64,000 bases of DNA from positions 8,369,186 to 8,433,185 of the forward strand of contig NC_081144.1 in the NCBI RefSeq assembly GCF_958295425.1. Direction: 5' to 3'. A model generated the notes under the pieces. The model was not told where the DNA came from, did no database searches, and saw nothing but the letters and a program-made list of their open reading frames with translations. The stretch is from Solea solea (taxonomy: Eukaryota > Chordata > Actinopteri > Pleuronectiformes > Soleidae). Every line of letters begins with the position of its first letter. Position 1 is the stretch's first letter. Positions 51,541 through 64,000 of the stretch are shown here, piece after piece. A program made the position numbers and the translations under genes.

Positions 51541-54500
51541 TTAACCAATTCTCAAGGATCACAACTACACTTTGCCATTTGCTAAATGTTCTAACACCAA
51601 AAGCTCTCCCCGTAAAGAGCAAACCGCTGACGTCATCTGACTATAAGTATCTGAAATTTAAACATGGCCGCGCTGAGGTTTTGCAAATGCAGATTCTCAG
51701 ACGTTCCTACTGGATGACACCAGCTGTCAATCACACTGATGACCCTCGCGCCACAAATGACACGCCATGTATGTAAGATACAATAGCTACGCTTTTAGTA
51801 ACAAGACGAGTATGTGGCAACAAAAGCACATCCTTCACCCATACCTCTCAACACTCATCATGTGGGTGAAAGACTCAGTCCGAAACTAAACTTGGAGCGA
51901 ATACAACCACCTCTGCGCTGGGTCGTTTAAGTGATTGTTTGTGTACTGTTCCCAGTTGTCGCGACTCGGTTATCTTCCAAGGCCAGCAGGCTGCAAAAAG
52001 GTTCCGAGAGGCGAGGAGGAACATGAAGGATTTTTCAGAGAGAAGAGCTGTGGGTGATGCCTCAGTAATGCAGTCATATTTTAGCCCCATTCAGCGGGGC
52101 GTACTTGTATTCAGCAGCATCCGCTGGGACCCCTGCTGCTTTGCCTGTGGTCCAAAGAAAGAATGGGCAGCGCGGAGCAGTTCTCCATGTCTAATTATGC
52201 TGCACAGGGAAAAATAGCACAAATGACTTCATTTTAATTCAACAGGGGCTGGTGTAAAATTGTTACCCTGGTTTATTAACTGAAAGAGGGGAGAAATTAT
52301 TCATCCCCACACACAGAGGAAGATTTTTTTTATTATTTCAGTCCAAACTAGTGCGATGTGTAAACCCGCCACCAGGTGCAGTGTTGCAATGTTTAATGCT
52401 TATAAAACAGAGCATTTAGACTGCTTTTTTCCATGACTATGCCAAAACGTACAGTATATACAGAGGCTATACAAATGTGCACTATAGTGTCTATCCTTTT
52501 TTTCAGCACAATCTACAGGCAATCTGATGACACTTTTATTTCATTTTTCACCGACTATATAAACACACCTGAGCTAAAAGTACTCATAATGTTTAAAATC
52601 GGATTGAATTTGTGAAATTTTCGGAAATACGTCACAGTTCAAAGTTCACTCGGCTCGTTTTTATGAAGAAAAATAAAATAAATCTAGTCTATTTTGTGAC
52701 TCTTGCACAAGTAGTTATGATTCATACTGCAAATGCGATAAAGTGAATCATAACTTTGTCTCAACAACACGTAAGAAGATCCAAACCCCCCCCCCACATT
52801 TTTTAACCCTGAATATGTGACCTATAAACACACACTCACAGGATGTCCCTATATGGAGTTGTGTATTATTCCCACGGCAATTTACCACAGGTGCACCTGC
52901 GGCACAGATCCGTGCCACGTAAGCATGAAGGGTTAATGCTTAGCTGAAAAGAGAAAGGAGAGCCCTGTTTGCTGGGTGATGTGTAAGTGGAGAGGGCCTG
53001 GAGACAGAGCGACTCCAGAGACAAATGGTTTAAAGGTCACACACAGTGAGCTGAATCTCTAAGAGGGGAGGCAGAAGACAGAATGAGACAGAGAGAAAGG
53101 GAGAGCAAGAGAGTAATGAGAGAGAGCGAGAGAGAGAGGGAGAGAGAGGGAGCACATATGGAAACTGAAAAAGGAGCAGGGATAGAGAGAAAAGGCTTGT
53201 GATGTTAGAGGGGACAATCTGCACTTGACTCCATTTGTTTCCATTCAAAAACCTGATAATGAGGAAGCTTTTTGACAGTGAATCCTGTGAGGGACACGAG
53301 TGAAGACGTGAAAGTGATGACATTACATTTCCATTCATAACGACAGGCCTCCAGCACAACTTAAAAAAGGTTTGTGAAACGTCACGGCTCAGCGGTTTAT
53401 GAGTTCACCGTGCATCAGTGTAAGTGAGCGAACTAAAGAAACTGCTGGGCCTATAATTGTGTGCAACATACTTTCCAGCAGCACCCATAATGAGCTAAGT
53501 GCCCCCTTTTTAGCCAGTCATTAGCCGAAGGTAGGGAGAGAGCACGTTGGTTAAGGAACGCACAGCGAGACTGACAGCAGCCGACTCCTTATTTATCAGC
53601 TCCATTGGTTAATTAAATTGAAAGCATTGCGAACAAATGTGGGCTGGTTGTGTAACCAACAGCTAGAACTAATTAGTGTCACAACGCTATTTAATTACGG
53701 AAACCATTTTGGAATTATAGACACAATTAGACTGTTTCCTCGGCGCTGTCACTAGAGTACCAAGCAGTTGTGGTGGTGAGGATGTGAAGCAGAGGGGAAT
53801 TACAGGGACTTTATTCATCATTATCTTTAAAGTCCTTCAAATCTTGAGTGGAATCAAAACACAAGGCACAATCTCTGCTTCTCCTGTTGTGCTTACACAG
53901 TACGCTTGTTTCCCTTTGTTCTACATAATCATGAAGGAGGTGGAGGTTTATTCTAAAGCTGTCAAATATAATATGACAGCTTAAGCCGAATGTGAAGAGT
54001 GTGTTTGTGATCTTATTTAAAAAGGACACTCGGTGGAGGTTACAGAAATGCAGGCCTTGCATTTGTGTGCACGTGTGTCTTTTACTCTCCACTTGAGACT
54101 GACGGCCCTTGCACACGAGCTCGGCGAGGACGTGATGATTCTGCTGCTATCTGATCGGCTGTCATTTGGCTCCGGCTGGTGCTGCACCGAGTGCTTTCAC
54201 CACCTCGATGATGTGTCCGTCTTGCTTTTGCCCTTCTCTCTGTCGCCAGCATTGTTATTACCCAGTTCCCTTCTTTTTTTCTTCCATGCCCTTTTCCCTT
54301 TGCCCACTTCTCTTCCAAAGATAAAGCCTTTATGTGCAATGTAAAAAAAAAATCTTAATATGTCATAACACAGCAGAATAAAAGCCTTGGTTTGAATTAC
54401 TTGTTGTTTCCTATGTGAGGTTTTGTTTGGGAAGTTAATCTGATCAGGGGAACAACTCCGAGTTCATCAGCCGAGGCGTGACACATTTAATATCTCCTCT

Positions 54501-57500
54501 CTAAAGACACATTTCTGCCGTAGGATATCGAGAAAACAATGACACTGAAGCAGTGCACTTGTTTCCAACACTCGTTGAATCCACAGAAATCTGTATTTCT
54601 ATTCAAGGTAATGGATTGTTTCATTTTGGTCGCCTTTTAATTATTGTCATCCATCTCTGCTGGAACTTCTGGGGTCAAGCCCCCCTGTGAAAAATCAGAG
54701 GTAGGAAAGAAACAATTTGGTGCTGTACCACTAGTCAATTATGTGTAGTCTTGTGTTTTCTTGCCATTTTCTGTGTTTTCTGTCACTAAAGCACTGCGTA
54801 TAAAAGGGCAAACGCACTGGGAAACCAAACAAGACAACAATTCCCTTCATAACCCCATGCTGCTTCTCGACATCATCAAACTCGATTGAGAGACCCCGAC
54901 ATGCTGTGCATTTTAAATGGCTCGCGACTGAGACCAATTTGTGAATTGTGAGCTAGCACATCAGTGTATTTTGCAGGGGAGACAGAAACATGCGGGTCAG
55001 AAGAGCATATTTTGGCTTGTTCATTTTTTAATTCCTGGTTTGGAAACCATCATTAATAAGTGACTACTGACCCATCATTATGCAACGGAAGCTACGGCTA
55101 CATCTGGCCAAAGAGCTGCTTGGCTTCTTTTTTTCTTTCCTCCCCCCCCATCCTCTCTTAATTGAAGCCCCCTGTTGGTTTCAGTATTATGGATTTGCCC
55201 AGTTATAGTGGCTAGGAACTAAAAATAAACACAGAGGACGAACCGAAAGGCTCCAATGCCTTCTGCCCTGTGCTTGGACACACACACACACACATTTTAA
55301 TCTGACCGACAGTGTCCTCAGTCAAAGGAGCCAATGTCCTTGAGAGAGTGACACGTGAGGCACACTCCTTATTCCTTTGATCTTCCTACAGTAGATGGAG
55401 TAGATGCCGTCCTTAATATCAAAACAATTGTGATCCACTTAATTGTGGTGCATGCATAGACGGAGGCTTTACGACAAAGAAGAAAATGTTTTAATATTGC
55501 CCTGTCGGAAATGTTTTAAGCTACTTCATTAAATCGTTGCTAGGTCAGAGATTAAGCAGCAGTGGTTTGCCTTGGAGGGAATGTGGGATATTGTAGTTTC
55601 AGAGCTGTTTGACTAAACATATAATAAAGAAAGGTTCAGGGGAACGGCCACACCACAGTGTTGTATAAAGATGTTATCAAAAATGTCCCCCTCCTCACAT
55701 GATGATGAGGGTCAAGATCATAGCTGAACTTTTTCATAAAACTTGCAGCAAAGGCACTTTCCTTTTATTTAGAACATGTAAATGGCCCACGTCTGATTCC
55801 AGATGACAACTGAATTTGAAATAGTGTTTTAAAAAATCCAGTGCCTCTGGGTCACTGCGCGTCCCTGAATGAATAACACAGACTCTTTTCTTGTTTTGTG
55901 ACAGGTTTTGTTCCCCCTATTTCAGTCAGTCCCACGTGTAATCTTGACTCAGTCAACCCTCCATATATCAGCTTTCTGTGCCGCTGCTGCACATTAGACG
56001 TATCCGCAGAGCCCCTGCACTCAATTTCTGGACAAAGTGTGATGAATAAACCTTGCCAACCTAAACAGAAACTGTGGAAAACCACCGATGTGCCCCACAG
56101 TTCCCATTTAAATTTACAACCACAATGTGCAACTTGTTTATTTCTGCATGCAGACGAGGTAAACACGCCAACGTGCTTTGAAGCTCTGATCACAAGGCTT
56201 CACTCTGCCAGGCAATAAAATGGCAGCATATCACTAAACAAAAAGCCGCGTCTGACGTGACGGCTCTGGAACAAATACTGAGAGTCTACAGTCACAGCAG
56301 CAGTTATGAGACGCTTCACATATGCTAAAAAGAACAAAACTGTAATAAAAGTAACATGCTGATGTTAAGTAGGTGCAACGTGTTTTTCATGCATTACATT
56401 TTATTTTTGTGTCAGCATGACAAAATCAACTCATTATAAGTAACATTGCAGGTTAGTTATCATTCCATCCACTGGCCAGATTATTAACAACATGCAGCGT
56501 CTCAAATTAACCAAAATCTGCAGTTATTTTGGAGGCAATTTCAGTACTTAGAGAAAAAAGTGCCTTTTTTGTTCTTGTAAAGCAACCGAGTGAGTTTAGA
56601 GAATGCACCATCGGGGCACAGTGTACCTTCACACCCAAATTCATCCTGTAGATGTTGAGAACTGACAGGAAGTTAAACCATTGACTTGCTGACATGTAGT
56701 ACTTAATAAGATATTTCTTTCAGAAACAAAAACGGAGGTAATGGCTATCCTGCCACCATTGTGGTTTAAAACAATACCCCAATTAAAAGTCCATTGAGAG
56801 TTCGCGGTTGACGCGAGGTTTATTTGAACCGAGGGAATAACAAACACCCAGACATCCCTTAATGTAATCAGTGTGTTTCAAAATAATGCCCATGACATTA
56901 AAAGTGTTTCCATCCATTGAGGTACTAAAAAGATTTTTAAAATTCAAGTGAATATCTCAATAGTTTGTCCTTCGCACTAAGCAAAAACGAAGATATATAA
57001 AGAGAAATGCCAAATACCAACGGATGTCTGACAGAAACAGACGTTATGTAAGATGTCAGATGCTTTGACAGCAGTGTCCTTTGCTTTCCGCAGTTGTTCC
57101 AAAAGGAAAGACGACAGCCGATCGGCGATATAAAAAGGAGCCGATCGGCACAAGTTCCATGCCAGAGCTAACCGAGCTTCTCATATTTAATAAAGATCCT
57201 GTTTGCTCAGCAACACAGAACTGAGCTCCTTCACACTGGGCTCAGACTACACATATTAGCACAAATATTAAGTCGGTATGACTGCTTCTATTAACAGCAG
57301 CAGCTCTTATCCTGCAGCCCTTTCAGTCATTAGGATATCAGTGTTTAACCATGACCCACAAGGACAGCGTTTCCAAATGTGGCCAGCCACTGGCATGTTA
57401 ATTGCAGCTCTGGCATATACAGTACTCAGAGGGGAAACTGCAGCATATGCTAATTGTTGAGGTAAAGAGAGGCCTCAATTTGTCCGCGTACAGCACATCT

Positions 57501-59762
57501 CGGAGCCTGTGGGATGTTTGTTTTTACCCATTCAGAGATCAGCTCAACACGGTTCATATTTCCAATCAAACAAAGCTCGTCAAACAAGCATTCCTGACAC
57601 TCTCCACATGCTGAACAAGCTCCTGGCCTCTTCCCTAAAGCACACACCAACCCGGCATTGTTGCTGCCGTTTCTTCTCCAGCGGCTCCAGCACGCCAAAC
57701 AATCTCTCGGGCAGCCCCATTTCGACTCATCTGAATATTTATGAATGTTGTTGAGCGGCCACATTCCATTAACGTGGAGATTGCCTGGCATGGGGCTCCC
57801 AATGCTTTCACCCCACTCATGGACATATGGAGGCTTTGCACTTCGTCCAAGTGCATTCTGTATTTTCGCCATTGCCGATGCTTCCACCGGCGTTGCCAGT
57901 GTTAAAGAAACAAGAGGCAAAATGAGAAGAGAGCGGCAAACAGTCAGGTCAGAGAAAGTTGAATGGTGTTTTCAAGGGTACAACGACTAAATTTAATTCC
58001 CTAATTCCCGGAAGTGATGCACGCTGGCAGGGCGGCCTTTCCCTGGGAAAGTATGAGTCAAACTCTAAGGGCAAAGGTAAAACACAAACCCACCAAAGGG
58101 AGGAGACATGGACACATGCCAGTGCCTTTGCACTTGCCTTCCCCCCTCTTAATCTGCACTTCCTCAAACAGGCCACTTGCCATTAGATGTATAAGTAATC
58201 TCAGCTGCCGAGCCACTGCAACTCCACGACTGCACAATGATATTATTGTTCCCCATCTGGTTTCAAAATGGGTGTATTTGACTAACAGCCTCGATTCACC
58301 GTGCTGAAAACAAACAGGGAGGGAAACTTTGACCCAAAAACTGCCTGATAACAATCTTCTACGCTGCTCAGTAGTTAATACAAGACTTGTAGCTCGACAG
58401 GTTTTTATTGAAGAGAGATACACTTTGTTGACAACTGCTTGAATGGCTATGAACTCCTGCAATTAATATTGAGCATTTCAGCACTGAAATAGATGTCAAA
58501 GTCCAAATGTGGCCGTCTGTGATACCTCTAACCCCTCTAAGGTATAATCGTGATTCACTGAATGAAGAATATGCATTTATGAACTGAAGAGAATTCCCGC
58601 CTCCAGGGTCTCTAAGGACTTCTTTCAATCTTTTTCTTTTAGCAAATATAATCAATCTCCCTGACACCTTGGTCAAACGACCCACAATAAGGTTGATGAT
58701 GAAATTCACCTTGACACAAATGGTGAATAATACTGGTGGGATGTAGTAAGAGCCAAAAAATACATAAATGAAGTATTTATTTTAGATTTTGCAGTGCATC
58801 GCCTGCCCGTCACTTTGTCAGACTTCTCTGGTTGATAATCTACAGTATACACACACACAGGAAAGGCTGGAAATGTGACTGTCAAGGGAAACCTTTCAGT
58901 AATTTAAAAACAACACCAGGGCAATGGGGCGAATTTAGAGCAGTGGTAAAATGATAAAACTGGGAAAACCTGGGTCTCAGACTCAGAGAGCATGCGAGAA
59001 CCTGGATATTTTGCTGCACCTGCCACTTGATCAATTACTCACTGTTACAAAAACCGAGGTCCCCTGGTGAGCAGTTCTCTCTGGCATAACAACAACAACA
59101 ACAACAACTTTACAAAACCATTCTCCCACTTGTCGTATGAATAAAGCTGGAGCTCATGCACCTCCAGACGTGTTTGTATAAATATATCCCTCACTGGCTG
59201 CCTGCAGAGCAGACACACACACACTTCATCTAATCAGCCCGTCGACAACCATTCAGCCCACTCTCACACATCATTTTGATGCAAATGCACACGTGTTGGA
59301 AGTGTTGGGCGCGCATGTGATGGATAAGCATACGTGTTCCGCTCAGTCGGCCAGGCACGTATGGACAGCAGACGTGGAGGTCAAGCATACAGAGCTCCGC
59401 TGCCTCTTGGTGCGCGACATACGTGCAGCCATGGCCTTGCTGAGATCAGCATGCACCACACAGAGCACCAACGACCTGCATGTAATTAGGGTACAATGAC
59501 TTCTGACTTTGCATTGGCCTTTCACGGGACGTCACTCGCTTGTTTTTTGCTCTTTGAGAAACGACCTTCCCCAAAAAGTCACAACTGTCTGACGAACCCT
59601 GGTGCTACAGCAAGACAAGACACAACAATGTTGCTCTCAGCTGGAAATCAAGGCTGCTCAGGAGTGGGGTGTATTCTTAATGAGGGCCACCAATCGTAAC
59701 AATGAAGCAAACGTGGTTGTGTGGAGTGTGAGAGATTTATACATGTACACATGCAGCAGGAT

Positions 59763-59784
59763 GGGGGGGGGGGGGGGGGGGGGG
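59763..59784. repeat. poly-G run (22 nt)
   Basis: An uninterrupted G homopolymer seen directly in the sequence. Confidence 0.95.
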
Positions 59785-60087
59785 CATTTACGTTGATAGT
59801 TGATTGATAGTTGGAGCAGAGGGAGTAATGTTCACAGGTTATTACCTCTGCCAAAGAGGTAATGACTTCACCCGTGTCTTTCAGCGTCAGTGCAGTGGAC
59901 TATGGGCTGGAATTATTCATAGTTGGTTCACATCTGTATCTGGTTTCTTGACATTTGAGTTAATGTATGTAGCCGAGCGAGTGACGTTGTGGTTATTTCA
60001 TCGTTTCTTAAATGTGTTATTGACTGACGGTTACAGGCCTTTGACCACTGAGCTAGCTGGCGATCGGCGTGTTTGCACCGAGTGAAA

Positions 60088-60378
60088 CCGATCGATACGG
60101 TATGGTCCGTATTTTCATGCATTTTCCATTAGGAAAAGTTCCAAAAATAACCAGCCCCTACCGTTCCATTTTTCCAGTACCAGAGTCATGGTACGGTACG
60201 GGTGGAGCTAGACCCACGACTAAGGTCAGCTGATTGGGCGACAGAAAAGCGTCCCTCCCTTGCGACAGTGTTTCTTCAGCGCCCGCAGTCCATTCTCATA
60301 CAAACCTTCACGTCTTGTTGAGACAAACAGCCACAAATTGAGCAGAAAAGAACCATGTACCATGATGGAAACACGGCG
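60088..60378 (+). repeat. dispersed repeat family B, copy 2 (short)
   Basis: The landmarks GATACGGTATGGTCCGT, TTTTCCATTAGGAAA, GGTACGGTACGG, GGTGGAGCTAGA, GTCAGCTGATTGGGCGACAG, GTTGAGACAAACAGCCACAAAT and CCATGATGGAAACA parallel copy 1 at 37618-38116. The central part of copy 1 is absent here, as in an internally deleted derivative. Confidence 0.65.
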
Positions 60379-61630
60379 TATACGTCTTACAAGGGGTGGC
60401 TCCAGCTTAGCTCACAATAACAGTTTGCACAACACTGCGCCCGTGTAGCCCGTGCAGTTTTTGATCCGGACGCCGTCTTAAAAAGTGCCGACAAGCTGTT
60501 TCTCACAGCAGAGATTCAGCGTGTTTGCTTTGTGAAACAGAAGAAAAGCCCTTTTAAACCCTGCAGCATGAGGGTGAATGAACCAGCTGAGCCTTCGTCC
60601 TGCCCTGTGATCACAAGGGTTCAGACGAGCAGCTCTGAAGTGAGGGCTGAGAGCGGCGGCCTGTGTACGGCGGAGCAGAGGGAGACAGGAAGCGGAGTAT
60701 GGTCTCATTGTGCAAGTGTCTAAGGTGGGAAAAGTTGAACCTTGAAAGCATTACACGTACGCTACACTGTTAGATTACAGTGTCAGTTCTGGTGTGATTA
60801 TTTTGCTTACTAGGGTGCAAGTTTCTTTGAAATCACACAGAAAATTGGAGGAATATTGGTTTCTCTGTATTTTTTTCAGTCCACCGCTTGGAGTAAACCC
60901 AACAACCTGAATGCTGACTTGCACATGTACAAAGGTGAAACAAAACTGATATGCAAGTGTGTGTGGGTGCCTCCGGTGACGCAAGGCCTTGACATTTCCA
61001 CATATGTGCATCAACTTCTGATGCTCTTTCAGTCACAAAGTAAGCATGAAATTATCGGTCACAACCAGAGAGGTAGAGCAGCAGGGCCATCCACTCCCTC
61101 CTCCTCCTCCTCCTCCTCCTCCTCAGGAACTGGTCATGTTCCCTAAGACAAAACTCCTGCCACAACAAAACAGCTCCTTACAAAGCCAGGAAGGAAAAAA
61201 AGTGGGGAGGCACCTGGATTAAGCGCCATGAAAACAATAGTTGAACAACACTAAGGAGATACGATCAAGTGTCCCTCGGGAATGTAATTTACACACTTCA
61301 TTCACCTGCAAGAAAACTAGAAATATTTTTTTCTGTGATCTCCATTTTTTTTTTTTTTTGGAACAATAACAAGTGAAAAACAAGATATGCAAAAGTTCTG
61401 TCCTTCATAATGTTTATTACAATGACTTACAAGTCCACTTCTGTATTGTCTGGCGAGCAGCTGCAACCACATGTGAATCACAGAGCTCACTATGCTCATT
61501 ATATCCAGTCAGTCTACAACAGCCCATAATACAAGTTTGAGATTCAATTTAGGTGTCATCTCTCTCTGTAATTCTTAACTCATTTCTTCAAAACCTGAAT
61601 ATGAGCTCTGAGCAGCGAAGCATGCAAGGC

Positions 61631-61741
61631 AGCAAGATGCACGATATTATCGGTATGATATAAACACACAAGATCTGCCGATATGACTGAAAGTGAAATC
61701 GGTATCATATCGGTTGTGAGCAAAAAAGTCCAATATCCCTA
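61631..61741. mobile_element. very short copy of the GATATCGG hAT-like family
   Basis: GATGCACGATATTATCGGTATG at the left, GAAATCGGTATCATATCGG in the middle and AAAAAAGTCCAATATCCCTAG at the right give an element of only about 110 bp. It is related to the elements at 42179 and 44300. The left terminal bases are eroded. Confidence 0.5.
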
Positions 61742-62119
61742 GTTCAAACATTTTCTCTGATGCACTTTACAAACCAAAAGAGTTTGAACAAAAATGAATG
61801 GAGAATCACAATCAAGCAAGATATTGATTTGACAACGCACGTCCACGATAAAACATGTGCTGTTCATCCGTTGAAGAATTTGCAAGTGTGGCGAGAATGC
61901 AATAGAGCTTCTGTGGGGGAAGGCTTTCATGTCTGATTTGTTTGATATTGTAGTTACAGATGCCCACAGTTGTAGGATTAAGAAACATTGATATTCTCTA
62001 ATGCCTTAAATGTTAGCAATGATTTTCCAGCTATAAGACATCCATCACACGACACTACTACACCACTCATCACACATACATACAGAGAGAAGAGGAGGAG
62101 GACAGAAAAGCATACTTAA

Positions 62120-62320
62120 AGGAATACTTTAGTTTTGTATTTAGTTTTGTATTACGAGAATAGAGTTAGTATTTTTAAAAATTGTGCTTCCCAACCTCAG
62201 TTTCCCCTGAGTTGAGAAATATCTTCATTCTTTTCTTTACGTTGTGGGAATGAGGTCCCGTCCCCTACTTCCCTTTATTCTAGTGATACAAAGCTAAATG
62301 CAAAGCAGTGAAGTATTCCT
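62120..62320. mobile_element. TTAA-flanked MITE, 201 bp
   Basis: Perfect 10-bp inverted ends, AGGAATACTT and AAGTATTCCT, are flanked on both sides by TTAA (62116-62119 and 62321-62324). The interior has no coding potential. This is the cleanest transposon boundary in the window and probably the youngest of the TTAA elements. Confidence 0.75.
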
Positions 62321-62459
62321 TTAAGAACATACACTACATGTGTGCCCACAGATGCACACAAATTAAATTAATGAGGGTGGTAGTGACATGACAGCGGTAA
62401 TGAGAAAACAGATTCCTCCCTCTGGCATTTTCTTCCAACAAATCATGAACAACAGAAAA

Positions 62460-62500
62460 GGCAGGAAGAAGAGGAAGAGGAAGAGGAAGAGGAAGAAGAG
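62460..62500. repeat. AGGAAG purine-rich tract
   Basis: A repeated AAGAGG/GGAAGA hexamer run, low complexity and all purine. Confidence 0.9.
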
Positions 62501-64000
62501 AGCAAGTGGCGGTGACAGGAAGGTGAAGGAGGAGGGTGTGTGCCGTTGAAACAGAGATGAAGACAGCCAGAAGAAAAAGACCCGGTGATAATAGCCAGCG
62601 ATGGGAACAGGTCAAAGGTTGCAGAAGAGGAGTGTGAAGTAAGAAAGCTGACGCAGAAATAGGGAAAAAATTAATGTGGAAACAAGCAACGACACTTAGT
62701 GCAAGAAAAGGTTAGTCCTCAGGCTTACACGTCATTTCTAGGTTACAAGTAGGCCATTCTTTCCTTGATCTGTGTGTTTTTAAGAGTGATTTCCTTCCAA
62801 CGTTGGACTGAGCAGTTTCTCAGGTGACATCACTTCTGTGAAATATCAACATCTCTTCACAGCAGGACCTCACACAGCACACCATCTCCCCGTGGCGCTC
62901 ATGTACAGTAAAGCATTTCTTCATGACAATTTCCTATAGCTGCATTTCGCATATAATCACATCACAATGAGTTGAATTCTGTCAACGTTGCTTGGTATTT
63001 TACTCGCGTCAAACGCTCAGTGGTGCAAGATGCAGACCGAGACGAGAGGACTGAGATGTGGGAAGTGTTGCTGCTGCATCAGGGAAGCAAAGAAGGGGAA
63101 ATGGGGAAGAGATTATTATGACGTAGAATCGATCCAAGTTGTGAAAACAATCCCGGAATGTAGGATGCTACGGGGTGATGGATGCTCAATCGATCCGACG
63201 CCTGGTTCCATACAAAGCGCGGGATTATGGTTGTTGGTTTGAGGGAAAAATGGATGCGAGAAAGGCATGGATGGTTAGACAGGGAGGCTTAAGGATAAAG
63301 ACAGAGTGGATAAACGAATCAGAGACGAGTGAAAGGAAGATGAAATCAAATCAAAAAACGGTGGACAAGATGTTATGTTCAACCAATTTTAACGCCAAGT
63401 GGAATTATAATCCAGTGAGTTGTAATAAATGGGACAGATGGCAAGGTTTGAAGTCCAGCCCAGTCATAATCCAGCCAATGTGAAGACAAAGAGAATCACT
63501 AGGCCGAGCCACTTAATCCCTCATACGCAACCCTTGGAGCCATAGAGCGGTTTGGTGCCAGTTGCCATGTAGTATATTTTTCTTACATAAAAGACATTTT
63601 TTTAAAAAGCAGGATAAAGCAACGCCTGTGGTTTATGCATCAACCTGAAGCAGACGATTATTGATGATAAAGAGCCACAGATGGGGAATAATGCTGACCA
63701 CACTGTGTCTCTGCAGCGTGGAAGGGACTCAAAACCTGAAGTCCTGCGGGGATTATGGACATCTCACAGGGAATTGGCCTAATCCACAACAAATCCGCTG
63801 GGATATTTTCTCGCAAATTCATCGCTCATGATGACTCAGTACACTGTACTTTTAACCACACACACACACAGAGACATGTTTAACAGATCTTTTGTTGTTT
63901 GCTTTCAGTCTATCAGGCGTCATTATCCAGCTGGGGAATCCTCTTGATTACACAAGCGCTGCATTAGAGATGCAAGACAAGTAATCCCTTGCACATTAAT

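Larger units (their letters stand above)
26834..64000 (-). other. probable first intron of magi3 (more than 37 kb)
   Basis: No further MAGI coding sequence appears between the first GuK exon and the end of the window. Family gene structure places the PDZ0 exon upstream of a very long first intron, so this stretch is most simply intron 1, although its 5' limit is not seen. The named repeats inside it are listed separately. The intervals 26840-28680, 43160-44280, 52800-59080 and 62330-64000 hold no gene I can support, only short microsatellites and a few stretches that could be conserved non-coding DNA. Confidence 0.7.

Noticed and set aside
57450..57920. Minus-strand open frame of 156 codons as a protein-coding gene
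   Set aside because: It has no recognisable domain or clear splice sites, and overlapping open frames exist on the other strand. It is kept only as a possible conserved non-coding stretch.
26834..64000. PDZ0-coding first exon of magi3
   Set aside because: I looked for the family sequence ending LKTVKPG or similar with a donor after a phase-1 Gly, on the minus strand, and found none. The exon is presumably beyond 64000.

Overview
This window reads as nuclear DNA from a teleost fish. The only protein-coding gene I can support is the middle part of a MAGI-family scaffold gene on the minus strand, best matched to magi3. The rest is intronic sequence rich in microsatellites, homopolymer runs and short DNA transposons of types common in ray-finned fish. 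There is no operon structure, CRISPR array or rRNA, and I saw no convincing tRNA.

Layout, read in gene direction from high to low coordinates. Nine coding exons lie at 26717-26833, 22500-22619, 11861-12067, 10223-10385, 9132-9211, 8411-8468, 5958-6064, 3321-3518 and 812-1456. All have GT donors and AG acceptors on the minus strand, and every junction keeps the reading frame. Together they give 1695 nt (565 codons), covering the guanylate-kinase-like domain, an acidic linker, two WW domains, a first PDZ domain split over two exons, a low-complexity linker with a histidine-rich run, and a second PDZ domain. The N-terminal exon (PDZ0 in the family) is not found up to 64000, and the later PDZ exons lie beyond position 1. 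The gene is therefore cut at both ends of the window.

Region 26834-64000 is best explained as the very long first intron of this gene (more than 37 kb). I found no exon or nested gene in it that I can support. It holds four short DNA elements flanked by TTAA or near-TTAA (24576-25170 lies one intron downstream; 30420-30829, 40566-40989 and 62120-62320 are in this intron), several hAT-like elements or termini, a tRNA-type SINE fragment, a minisatellite that grew out of a non-LTR retrotransposon tail, and two copies each of two dispersed families. Introns 12068-22499 and 22620-26716 hold similar material, including a roughly 3.8 kb hAT-like element bounded by a recognisable, decayed 8-bp target duplication.

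The encoded protein is a membrane-associated scaffold of tight junctions and synapse-like contacts. Its PDZ and WW modules bring together receptors, phosphatases and signalling proteins. I see no new multi-gene system. The points most worth a second look are a frame-preserving alternative 3' splice site that would add 63 codons before WW1, the histidine-rich linker between the PDZ domains, and the concentration of TTAA-target elements.
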